Below, piece by piece: positions 13,501 through 23,470 of a stretch of DNA of 64,000 bases (position 1 is its first letter; each line of letters opens with the position of its first letter). The translations under genes and the position numbers were made by a program. The notes below the pieces were generated by a model that ran no database searches, was not told the origin of the DNA, and saw nothing but the letters and a program-made list of their open reading frames with translations. Origin of the DNA: Phanerodontia chrysosporium (taxonomy: Eukaryota > Basidiomycota > Agaricomycetes > Polyporales > Phanerochaetaceae); the NCBI GenBank assembly GCA_001910725.1, contig MJGA01000003.1, forward strand, positions 868,001-932,000. The letters run 5' to 3'.

Positions 13501-14511
13501 CGGTACGTGAGCCCCCTCCAGGGCTTATCGTACCCGATGAAGTGGATAGCTCTTATAGCCGAACCGAAGCGTTCGTAGGCAGGTGCATAGCTATGAAATG
13601 CACAGTGAGCCGCACATCCAGATATTGATTGCGACGATCCTGTACTCACGTATACGCAGCGGTGGGAGTGGTGTTGTACACGAAGCTCAGTCGATGCCAA
13701 TCGGAACCTCTCCACTCGTTCAGCAGTCCCTGATCACCGCCATCCCAACTACCCTTGGTTTTCTGCAGTTCCATGAGCTCTTTGAACTTGTCCTCGCCCG
13801 GGGTGACGACGAGGACCCCTGAATTGAAGATATCTGGCCATCCGACGTCCGGAACGGCGGAAAAATCGTGGGGGGTGTTGAAAAGATGGAGATCGGCAAA
13901 ATGGGAAGGACGTCTGCGTCCAGGAAAATTAACTTCGAGTACTGCGTTAATCGAAATATGTGAAGCTTGGTGAGGACGGTGGTGAGATCTGGACGACCTG
14001 GAGGAGCGAGAGCTTTGGTAAGAGTGCGCAAGGGACCAAGATGGATGCTGAAGCCACGAGTCCCCCGTCATTCCTTGTCATGAGACCCACGCCGGTGGGT
14101 ACCAGGTGGACCCCGTGACATGCGAGGTTTACCGCAAAGGGGACGAGCACCAACGCGTCGGAAGCTGTCTCAGAATGCATCGCGAGAGAGAGCCAGTGTT
14201 CGCGTTGATTGGGGATGCGGTCGTCAAGGGATCGATGGAGCTGACTCGTGCTCACCTAGCAGACGCAGCTTCCGGTCGTCCTCCTGCTCGATGATTTCCA
14301 CGCCAATAACAACATTATATGCGCTCCTAAGGAGCTTAATCGTCGACACGTCGACCGTCTCTGGAGTGACGAGGCAGACCGTTTGGAACTCGACCTCCGG
14401 CGGGGTAGGCGGAAACGGGTGCAGGTCCTTGAGGGCGGCGGCGAGCGCGAGAGCGCCTGGAAGATAGAAGTCGGAAGATACGAGCGTTACGAAGGCATAA
14501 GGAGTGGCCAT
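10581..14511 (-). CDS. Glycogenin with long disordered C-terminal extension
   Basis: Self-glucosylating GT8 enzyme that primes glycogen synthesis. The N-terminus (MATPYAFVTLVSSDFYLPGA) is the GT8 entry strand; RPDLTTVLTKLHIFRLTQYS and FLDADVLP carry the metal-binding DxD (DAD); VGWPDIFNSGVLVV and LLNEWRGSDWHRL with FIGYDKPW complete the catalytic domain. After it come roughly 900 residues rich in Pro, His, Gln and Ser, with an uninterrupted His run (near 12753-12773) and an acidic patch near 11540-11610. The extreme C-terminus (DPARGVDVFKRGSEEVLARF) is a conserved amphipathic segment in fungal glycogenins, probably the glycogen-synthase contact. Intron 1 (13998-14255) is 258 nt, about five times the local norm. 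One missing base near 13904 breaks the frame just after DADVLP. Glycogenin (GLGEN) is a known companion of the A mating-type region in mushrooms. Confidence 0.92.
12340..12790 (-). repeat. Low-complexity His/Gln codon tract in glycogenin
   Basis: Runs of CAC/CAT/CAG codons, densest near 12360-12450 and 12753-12780, encode QPHHHH-type and HHHHHHHR segments. This is protein low complexity, not a mobile repeat. Confidence 0.7.
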
Positions 14512-15075
14512 CTAGCGCAAGGCTGCGCAGAAGAAACAGAGGAGAACGCCTTTGTGGACGAGGGGAACGTCGCGGACGTCGAGGACGTGTTCAAGTTAGC
14601 AAAACGGGACCCTTCGCGGAAGCGCCTCGGTAAATTCTGGTCGAACACTGGCGCCCGCAGCCCTGAAACCGGGGAAGCCCAGACGCCCCCGCGGATCTCA
14701 GATCAGCCTTCTACCGCGTCATCAGAGCGCGACACGCTGACGTAAGCTGCGCAACCTGCCCGCTTCAGGAAGCTCAGTAGAAACGTCAGAACGTCCGCCC
14801 GCAACGCCCAGGTCCGCCCGCCCCGAGCCCCGCCCAAATTTTCCACCAGCGGACCGTGTCTGACCCGACTCTCGCTCGCGGTTGGAACAGCAGGTCTCGA
14901 CAGTCCGTGAGACACAACGTCCCACCGGAATTTGTGAGGTCGCGCCTGCCGCTCTATCTCAGAAACTTCGAGTTTAATTGAGTCGTGAGAAGTCCCACAC
15001 ATGTGCATCGCCGTCGTCCAATCGCCGTATATTACGATAAGTACCAACTCCTAGTGTATCTCTATACAGACGTGG
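14512..15075. other. Intergenic: glycogenin promoter, kinase 3' flank
   Basis: Between two minus-strand genes. No convincing ORF or RNA gene; CG-rich in the middle (near 14760-14830). No clear TATA box. Confidence 0.4.
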
Positions 15076-17452
15076 TCAACCTGCCCAATGATCAGCGACG
15101 CACAGCGAAGATCGACCGCGCGTGACGTACCAGTCGTACTTCACCAACTCGTCCGCGTCTACAAGGGCTGATGATGCCAGTTCCCTGGCTTCCACGTACA
15201 CCCAGACCTGAGACCCACCTCGGTTAATCACTGCCGCTCCGAACAAAAACAAGACGCGTCTCACCTTCAAGAACGCTCCAAGGTTACTTCTCTCCATATG
15301 CTTGAGATTTTCCTGCGTTCCCATCTGGCGGCCCAGCTGTCGTAGAATAGGCAGCGCGCTCTTAAACAGGTCCAGACCAGGGTCCAGCTGTCGCCCAATG
15401 CCTTCTAGCAACAGCACCGAAATGACCGTGTTCACAAAGTCGGCCTCCATCTTGACATGGTGTTCCCTCACGGCCTTGAGCACCGAGTGCAGAATGTCCG
15501 AGATCTTGATCTGCCCCAACGAGAACGTCTTGCGCTTCACCTGGAGAACAATGTGCTGCATCTTCAAGGCGAACGTCTCAGGGTCAATGGCGAGCTCGGG
15601 GGTCCGACATCGTTCAACCATCAACTCCCCAGCGCGGTAACCGTCAAACTCTGCGATAGCGCGGAAAAGGTCGAGGAAGTTTCGACGATTCTTTGCGTCC
15701 AGGGTGGTCACCAGCCCTGCGTCAATGAAGACGATTTCGGGGAGGTAACCTTCGCTGTGGACCTTCTGGAGCTGCGCTTGCCACGCCTGTGGGTCCTTCC
15801 TCAACTCGCGTAGTTCGTCGACGATGTTCTCCGTCGTGGGGTCGATGAACATGGAGCCAGCGTGTGCCAGGGCCTCGTTCACTTGCTGAAGCTTTGACTT
15901 CCAGAGCGCGTTCCAAGCGTTCTTCAGGAGCAGCACAGTGGACTGCGGCTTCGCGAACTTGATCATGATGTTCCCGGATGCAAGTCCGAATGCACGAAAT
16001 TGTCCAACAAAAGCATGTTCTGCCGAAGATCAGCGTTTTGAAATACCAATGAAGCGTCGCGCTCACCAAGAATGCGTCAAGTCCTACTTCCGCCAGGGTA
16101 TCGTTATAGGGTCCGCCTCCATTACGAAGGAAATCTTCCAAGGAAAGAGCGTTCTGGTATTCCTCAATCAATATATCCCTTGTACTCCAAACTTCCAGTG
16201 GTCGAGGAAACGTCACTGGCAGCCGTCTTCCGGCAAAGCGTTTCTCGAACTCGACGAGGTTATGGCTTTCGTTGCGTAGGTCGAGCTGCTCGCGCATCAT
16301 GCGACCGAACACTTCGACCTCTTCCGGTAGAGAGAGCCACTGCACGCCAGGAATGAGCGTAAGGACATTGGCGAAGAATGCCATTATTTTCAGGTCCCGA
16401 TGAATGAGCTTCTCGACTCGCGGATGCAAGATCTTAATGGCGACGGCATTGGTTGGTACCTCCTGCGGAGGGTGGAGGATGGCTGGCGCGAGAGACGCGG
16501 GTCTCGAGGGATGTGGTCGTTTCGGTGCAAGATGAGAAGGCGGTATAAGGTCATTCCTGAGCTTTGCGCGGTAGACCTAGGAGCAGTCATCAGAAGAAGG
16601 TCGTCGGCCGACGATAGAGCGCGCACCTGAGCGATTGCCCCAGTACCAATCGGTGTGGCGTCAAACTCCTCGAAGACCTCCTCAAAAGGTCGTTGGAAAA
16701 CCTGTTCAATGACTTCCCGGGTGTGTCCGAACGGATGGGCCTTGCCCCGCGAATGAAGGGCGCCCATGCGGTCGCAGAGTAGAGTGGGGAACAGATCTGC
16801 TCTTGAAGCAGCCCATTGCCCGAGCTACATAACCAGTAGTCGGTGACATACGGCATGTAAAACGCGTGTATGCACATACCTTGACGAACGTTGGGCCTGC
16901 CCTCTGCATCTGGGCAGTCAGAAACTCATACCACCAGACCGCTCCCCATCTATCGCCCCCAAACTGCTTCTCCGGCTTGCCCACCAGTAGCATAGGTGAA
17001 GTAAGGAGAACCGGTATGAAAAGGATGAGCAGGTGAACCAGTCTTCGCGCGGTAAGGATGGGCTCCCAGACATTGTCGCGTACGAAACAGACCACTTGGG
17101 AGAAGAAGGACCGGTTCGGCTCAGCGGGCGAAGAAATGGGTGGTTCTGGAGGCGGTTTGCGTATGTCGTTGCATGGGATGATGGTAGGTGAATACAGGAT
17201 GTCCGCAATCAAGGATCGCGGTTTCGGAGAGAGATAGAGGGCAAGGCCGCCTGCGACTGGAACTATCCACAAGTATTTTCGAAGGGCCGTGCGGCCTTGC
17301 TGGGATATTCGAATCGGAGGCGGTGCGGCAGTATGTGCTCGGCGTGTCCATACGAAGGCATTTCGGGGCGTAGCTCTATGGGTAGAAAAATCGAGATATG
17401 AGAAGACAGTATGCCTCACCCCGCAGGGCATTGAAGACCAGCGAGAGGCCAT
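15076..17452 (-). CDS. ABC1/ADCK-family atypical kinase, ADCK2/Cqd1-like, mitochondrial
   Basis: UbiB/ABC1 atypical protein-kinase-like protein, a group that governs coenzyme Q synthesis and distribution in mitochondria. The N-terminus is Arg-rich without acids and is followed by a hydrophobic segment (YLWIVPVAGGLALYL) and a second one near 16985-17050 (LLILFIPVLLTSPMLLV), suggesting inner-membrane anchoring. Hallmarks in order: KLGQWAASRADLFP (the KxGQ motif, restored across an intron), GTGAIAQVYRAKL, VAIKILHP with the ATP-site lysine, HSDLHPGNIMIKF (catalytic loop) and FIDAGLVTTL in place of DFG. LGQWAASRADLFP and the length (about 700 aa) favour the ADCK2/Cqd1 branch over Coq8. One missing G near 15974 breaks the frame inside HPGN. 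Expected role: mitochondrial CoQ handling; the subfamily call is an inference. Confidence 0.87.
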
Positions 17453-17746
17453 GTTCAGAGGTATGTCAGCACTCTATAGCGCAGGCATCTTACATGGGGA
17501 TGAAGGAGGTGCAAGTCAAGCGCGGAGCACACGACGAGGAGCCTGAACGCGCAGCTTGACTGGTTGACGTCATAACGGAAAACACAAGCTAATGCTTGAA
17601 GGCGCATGAAAAAATCCCAGAGGAAACTACCTCGTGCATATCCCTGCGAAGGGTCTTACTTATTGTACACGAGACCGTCGGCAATTAATGTTTGAACGTA
17701 AGTCAGAACCCGATACTACCACCAAGCACTAAGGTATGATTGTAAG

Positions 17747-19110
17747 CTATGAGAATTGCGGCTCTGTACCAGGAAGCGTCGAAGAACCCAACATATTACC
17801 AGATGTCGTTTGGCCCCCAGTGAACGTTTCTTCTTCGTCGCCGTCGAAACAGCCATAAGTCTCCAAGTCATCGCCCAATTCAACACCCCGCACATGCCAG
17901 AGACCTTCAGCGTCCTTTAGAACATACTACCAAGGTCAGGAATACGGGAGGATGCCCATCCCGTCCACGACAGGTCGTCGACGATATCGCTTATAGTCCT
18001 ATCGTCGTTCCAGAAACTGTCCAAACCCAACGGATGACACTGCACTGTTGGTCATCTTGGCCCGAGAACCACTGAACCTGTTCGAGAGTCTTGTGAACGG
18101 AGGCCAAGGACCAAGGCCGTCATGCCTTCAGAGATGAGGAGTGGGCCCCAGGCTGTGAGGAACAGGCTGGGTCACGTAGATCCAGCGTGGCGGGCTGAGG
18201 AAGTTTCAAAACCTCTATGGTTGCCATTTCGAGGCGGTCGGGTCGTCGTGCGGAAATGTGTACCTTTGCTCAAGGAGTGACATTGGAATCGTAGAGCAAT
18301 GGTCAAAAGCAATCGGGAGGACTTTGTCGAGAGTAAGTGCCGTGGCGTCGGAGTGGTTGATTTCGGATCGCGCCAGACAGCGGAGCTTGGGGAAATAAGA
18401 GCTCAATTCCTCCGCGAGGTCGGCGGTTGGCGGATGTGGTCAGCTCATCTTTCGGAATATGTAAGAGCATAGTGCACTTACGATGTAAAGACCAATTTCT
18501 CTCTTGATTCAAGTATGATGCAAGGTCGTCGTATTTCCAGAGGATGCTCAGGTGCTGGAGATGGATAGAGGACCGCGCGAGACGGCACGACTTCGCGGAA
18601 GTGTACATGACGTCTCAGACCGACTAGGAGATGATATCTGGCCTGTCGACGACTGTGTATGGAGGATCGAGTTGCCTTTTATTAGGGCCAAGTGCCTGTC
18701 GGACAGCGAGTACTGGGCGCGTCCAATCTGAACAGAACTGAGCAATTGGAAGTAATTCACAGTAAGTTACAGTATAACGCGGGTGTTGGCAGTACACACC
18801 GCACAAGAACAACCCCCTCGGTGTACCCAAAGCCATGTCACTTGTCCACAAGTCTGCTTGCATAATGCCATTTGAGCCCGCATAAGGAGCGTACGTGTGA
18901 AAGTACTGATGACTACGGTGTCAGTAGGCTTGAGTAAAGGCGCGAAGGCGGCGATCTACACGTGCAGAAGGGTAGCGAAGGTGCTGAATGGCGAACGAGG
19001 ATATTTTTCGGCTTGCAGGTGGTCACAAATATCGTCCAGGAGCTCGTTGAGAGGCCCCAGAGGCCTATACTACATCGATTATCAGTATTCACGTGTCGTC
19101 ATGGCCATTG
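17747..19110 (-). CDS. Uncharacterised F-box/LRR-like gene, boundaries uncertain
   Basis: Several coding-like segments line up on the minus strand but are not joined by one open frame. They include PLNELLDDICDHLQAEKYP near 19060, IHLQHLSILWKYDDLASYL near 18550, EELSSYFPKLRCLARSEINH near 18390, FWNDDRTISDIVDD near 18010, and a C-terminal EGLWHVRGVELGDDLETYG with an acidic tail ending TEPQFS at the stop (17747). Leucine spacing is that of mushroom F-box/LRR proteins. At least two joins need either short introns or one extra base at a homopolymer (near 17927 and 18045). The start is not found; coding-like sequence (VDFAQITLPPLTTLLRLVPY) continues upstream to about 19200. It may be a real gene with miscalled bases or a decaying copy. 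Confidence 0.4.
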
Positions 19111-19650
19111 GGAGGTCGTAGTCCCAGCGAGTCTGCTGTAGGGAACGAGACGCAGCAAGGTCGTGAGCGGAGGAAGCGTGATTTGCGCGAAGTCGACATA
19201 CGCGTTACGTCACATCAGTGATGCGAGCTGGACGCGGCGCGCCTTCAAGTTGGTTGTCCTCGGGCAGGAAGAGAGAGAAATTGAGCATGGCGCATCCACT
19301 CCTATCGTCGCATGTCGTTGCGCCATAGAGACCACCGGTACCCTCCTGAGCTCCTCTGATCGCGGCCGATGCTCGCTCTGACCACATGTTCCTGCATCGC
19401 CGTGTATCCGTGGAGGTCCCAGGCGCAGAGCAACGCTCAGGTCCAAGGCCAGACGAGTCGACCCCGCGCGGCCGTCTTCGTTACTGCGTAGAGTGGCACC
19501 TCCTGTGAGTGGCGGGCTGCGAGTCTGCGCCGCGCTGGGCGTGCGGAGACAACTGAGGTCATCTTCGGCAAACCCCGACACGTATATGTGGCACCGCTTT
19601 CCAGACCACAGCACATCTCTCGACCATCTAGCATACATCTAACGACCACC
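19111..19650. other. Upstream flank of bfg, possible 5' part of the F-box-like gene
   Basis: Minus-strand coding-like residues persist to about 19200. Nearer to 19650 lies the bfg promoter, with a TATA-like cgTATATg at 19581-19588, about 65 bp before the ATG. No other gene is evident. Confidence 0.4.
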
Positions 19651-20934
19651 ATGGTACGTGTCCCCCTGAAGCCAACTCATTGATATGGTGCTCACTGTGC
19701 GTAGGACAACTTCATCAACCTCGGCAAGCAGTTCCTGGAGAGCCAGGCTGGCGGGCACCAGAACCAGGGCGGCCAGGGCGGCGAGCGTACGTGACGTTCC
19801 CACCACGAAGCACCCAAATCCTGATCTCCCCTCTCTTGCTCCGCAGAACAAGTTGGTCGCCAGGGCGGCCATGAGTACAACTCGCCCGATAACCAGCCTC
19901 CGCGCGGCTACCAGGGCGGCGAAGGCGGCTATGGCCAAGGAGGCTACGGCGGCGGCAACCAAGGCGGCTATGACGGCGGCAACCAGGGCTACGGAGGTGA
20001 CCAGCAGGGCTACCAGGGCAGCCAGCAAGGCGGCTATGGAGGTGTCCAGCAAGGCGGATACGGAGGTGGTCAGCAAGGTGGCTATGGAGGCGGCCAACAG
20101 GGCGGCTATAGTGGTGGAGGCTATGGCGGAGGCTCTCAAGGCGGCCAGGGTGGCTACGGCGGTGGGGGATACGGTGGAGGCCAGCAAGGTGGCTATGGCG
20201 GCGGTCGCCCTCACTGTGAGCACATAACTCGCCTCGCTCTGGCTCTATACCTGACTTGTGTCTTCAGTCGACCAGGACGAAGTTGTCAACACCGCCGCGC
20301 AGCATGCCAGCAACGATGGCCAAGACAAGTCTCTCTTCTCTTCCGCCCTTGGCTTCCTGAACCAGCACCAGGTACGCTTTGTCAGACCATCACCCAGCGC
20401 AGATTCTGATTAGGCCGGCTTCCAGGACGAGCACGAACGCCCCGTCGACGAGCAGCACGTGCTCGACGCGCACGACAAGGCATACAACCAGGGCTCAGCG
20501 GCCAGCCTGAGCGCAGGCTCGCTCGGCTCCGCAGCAGCGATGCAGGTACGCCGATCCTATCGATCCCATCATTCCTTCCGCTTAAATAGCTTGCACTAGA
20601 TCTGAAGCAGTTCACCTCCAGCGGCGGCGGTAGCGGCGGCAGTGGCGGCGGCTCGAGCTCGCAGCTGATCAGCATGGCGATGGCCGAGGCGACGAAGCTG
20701 TTCGACAAGTCTGGCGGTGCGGCGTCCGGCAACAAGCAAGACGCGGTCAACAGCGCTGCGATGACCGTCATGAAGCTCCTTGTGCAGAGCAAGTTCAGCT
20801 CGACGACCGGCGGGTCGAACTCTGGTGGACTGGGCAGTCTCATGGGTTTGGTAAGTGTCTGATTCGTCATCTTCTTGCTGTTGCTGAAGCAGTCTCTTGT
20901 CTCCAGGCGAGTAAGTTTATGTAAACAGGATTAT
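19651..20934 (+). CDS. bfg: Beta-flanking protein of the A mating-type region
   Basis: Homologue of the conserved gene that borders the A locus in Coprinopsis, Pleurotus and many other agaricomycetes; its molecular role is unknown. Exon 1 codes only the initiator Met (ATG directly followed by a GTACGT donor); exon 2 starts at 19705 with DNFINLGKQFLESQAGG. The middle is a Gly/Gln/Tyr low-complexity region built on repeats of QQGGYGGG (about 19895-20215). The C-terminal half is better conserved: DQDEVVNTAAQHASNDGQD, LFSSALGFLNQH, and after a Gly/Ser linker SQLISMAMAEATKLFDKSGG and NSAAMTVMKLLVQSKFSS. The last exon supplies ASKFM and the stop at 20934. No signal peptide or membrane segment. The call rests on the domain pattern plus position about 5.5 kb from HD1. 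Confidence 0.88.
19895..20215 (+). repeat. Minisatellite-like GGC/CAG/TAT tract coding Gly-Gln-Tyr repeats
   Basis: Imperfect tandem units of about 24-27 nt encoding variants of QQGGYGGG. This is coding low-complexity within bfg; repeat number is likely to vary between strains. Confidence 0.75.
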
Positions 20935-21227
20935 GGTCGGGAATGGACTCGAATTTATCGTGAGGATGTACTTGTACTATGCAGAGGTGTACATGGAATA
21001 GAAACAAATGCTTCCACATGTGATTTGGCTTCTCAGGTGGGGTGATCTGCTCAAACCCATGAAAGCAAAGCCACATCGCCAGCTTTACATAGCAGACAGT
21101 CCATGAACCCAGAGTCATTGGATATCGTTTCATGAAGTCGATACTGCATAGCAACGATGATAGATACTAATGCACATATAATGACAAGCATCCAAAGCCA
21201 GGTATACACAGTAGGTATGGATAGCCG

Positions 21228-21729
21228 TTAGTGCTTCTCAGAAGGGACGAAGTCGTCGTCGTCGTCATCGTCATCCTCGTCGTTCATAGCACTGAAATCG
21301 ACAACCTCTGTGCTATCCTCGTCCTCGCTTTCGTCGTCGTCGTCGTCGGTCTCGACGGCTTCGTCTTCGTCGAGTTCAGGCTTGGGGTGCTTGGTGTGGT
21401 CGATGAGCTGCTTGTAGGCCGCGTCGAGGCGAGCTGGGCCGCGTGCCGGTGTTCTTCGGCGGCCTGGATCTCCTCTGCAAGGTGCGGATCAGTGGTGGGA
21501 TATATAGGTCGAGAGGGGAGTACGAGCACCTTCTGAGGCGCCGCTATTGCGGATGTCGCGCAGAGCCTGATCGGCGTCCTCGACTGCCTTCTGAGCGTTG
21601 TGCACGACCTGCTCAGGCGTGCTGGCTGTTGACGTGGAGGGTCAGCGTCGGCGGCCTCAGCGCTGCGAAGAGAGGGAGCCTACCTGGGTCGCAGGCGCAG
21701 ACACATCCGCAAGAGTGGGTGGTAGGCAT
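21228..21729 (-). CDS. Small acidic protein, unknown function
   Basis: About 128 residues in three exons. The start is MPTTHSCGCVCACDP, with four closely spaced cysteines; after a 60-nt intron comes STPEQVVHNAQKAVEDADQ, then after another intron EEIQAAEEHRHAA, ARLDAAYKQLIDHTKHP and a highly acidic tail (ELDEDEAVETDDDDDESEDE, DEDDDDDDDFVPSEKH). Two GT-AG introns fit well. The frame needs one extra base near 21434 (CAG-GCTCGC) to join HAAQ to ARLDA. The acidic tail suggests binding of basic partners such as histones or ribosomal proteins, but this is only an inference. A TATA box sits 84 bp upstream. I do not recognise a family. Confidence 0.6.
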
Positions 21730-21812
21730 AACTGGTGGACGGTGGGGGCTGGGGCAGAAGGTGGTGGTACGAGGTGAAGAGAGCTTTGGCTGTCCCAGCA
21801 GGGCGGCCACGG

Positions 21813-21820
21813 CTTTTATA
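21813..21820 (-). promoter_or_regulatory. TATA box of the small acidic protein gene
   Basis: TATAAAAG on the minus strand, 84-91 bp upstream of the ATG at 21729. Confidence 0.55.
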
Positions 21821-22389
21821 GGGACGTGGGACAAGCACCCGTGGTGCGCGCTCGCAGTTGAACTCCGCTTGGTGCAGCGCGACGCGTCGTGGAACCTTAA
21901 TGAGCGGGGACGCGTCTGTCACGTGCTCGCGGTGCTCGCGTCACGGCCTCAACGCGTCCATGTGGTACGCAGTCTAGGCCTTGTCCAAGGCTGTGTTGCA
22001 AATAGACAGGGACGTGAGATGTGAGAATGGGATGAGCCGCGTTTGTCGTGGCCCCGCGCGGTGCGAGGAGCTCGACGAGCATGCCGTTACGTGGCTACCG
22101 ACCAGCGAAGGAGTGAGGACTGTTGGCAGATAAGCTTGCTTTCGGGAAAGCTCTCAATAACGTACAAGCAGTTCCGTTCGTGCGCATGGAACGGCACCCT
22201 GGCCGCAAGACGCGAGACGGACGTCGACAGCGAGCGCGAGGAGACTCGGAAATTGCCGTTACGTGTGACAAACGTGACGTAACGCGTCAGGTCTCAGATC
22301 TCAGATCTTTGGTTACACCGCTGCGGAAAACTGCGCGCTCTGCAGACAATGCACAGGTGGACACTACGGTGAGTATCGCACCGACCGTG

Positions 22390-23470
22390 TTCGAACAAAT
22401 ACTCGTACACTATCAATCTGTGCCTGCGCGTGCTCTCCTTCCCCTGCCTGCCCGTCCTGCGACTCGACAAGATCGTGGACGACGTGCCGAGCGTGTACAA
22501 CTTTGTCCAGCGGCACTCCACGGTCCTCGCTCCGCGTTGAGGCGCTCCTGAAGCGCATTGACGGAACGGGTACGTGGCTCGGCCACGACGAAGTCGACAA
22601 AGAACTGCTCGACCAGCCGTCAGGTCAGGAGTTCCAACTGGGCGACCCGATTCCTGTCGCTATGGACATGTACTGAGGCCCGTTCAATCGTTTATCTTTC
22701 GGCGATGACCACTCACTCCTAAGAGCGTAATGTGGACGTCGTTCAAGGAGTCGCCTGTGCCACGGTACGAGTGCACCGCTCTCGCGGCCTATTTTCTTGA
22801 ATACGAGACCAGGGACATAGACATCTTTGAGATCATGGATATCATCGCCAACGTGGAGCCGCTATTCTCGAGTGTGCAGGAACTGCGCGTCGCGAGTCAA
22901 GTGCCCACGATCCATCCTAATGCAGAAGACAACTTCCGCTGTTTCATGGTACGGGTCCTCACAGTCTCGGCTAATCCTGTATGAGGCTCAATATCGTGCA
23001 CACAGGAACTCCTCGCGTCCTCGCTGCAATAGTGAGAGGTGCTGCGCAAGCTCAGCCTGCATCCGCCTTTCCCCATTTCCTTGTGGACGTGGACGGACGA
23101 GTAACCAAGCAGAACCAAACCCTTACTCGACGACGTCAATCCTCTCGCGTTCTACGACACGAGGCACCACAAGCCATGGACGCTCGCACAGTTGCACGAG
23201 GTATATCATGACGACGACACTGAACTCGCTGAGGCCCCAGTCTGCCAGGCCCTCTGCATTGACGACAACAAGCCGCTGGACGAAGACGACGAGAAGCTGC
23301 TCATACGTGCGTGGGAGGCGCGGCACAGCCTTTCCGTGGCCAGGATTGTACGGCAGGTTACACAGAAGAATACGAAGTCGAAGGAGGTTGAATGGTATGT
23401 CATGGATAAATACACAGACTTCCACATGCGGTGGCCCTGGAAGATCTTCCGCAAGATGGTGGGTCTGTGA
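22390..23470 (+). CDS. Unrecognised gene, frame interrupted
   Basis: Plus-strand coding-like segments follow one another: LRLDKIVDDVPSVYNFVQRH near 22460-22520, RVEALLKRIDGTGTWLGHDE with QEFQLGDPIPVAMDMY near 22540-22675, ALAAYFLEYETRDIDIFEIM near 22770-22830, and DPDTRHH-like FYDTRHHKPWTLAQLHEVYH then EDDEKLLIRAWEARHSLSVA, ending MRWPWKIFRKMVGL at 23470. They need introns (one good GT-AG pair near 22950-23005) and about three single-base corrections. The first part has leucine-rich spacing like mushroom F-box/LRR proteins; the rest matches nothing I know. The 5' end is not defined. It may be a degenerating or lineage-specific gene in the variable part of the mating-type region. Confidence 0.4.

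Noticed and set aside
19639..20223. Minus-strand Ala-rich ORF opposite bfg
   Set aside because: Product of the Gly/Gln codon repeat read backwards; no coding signature of its own.
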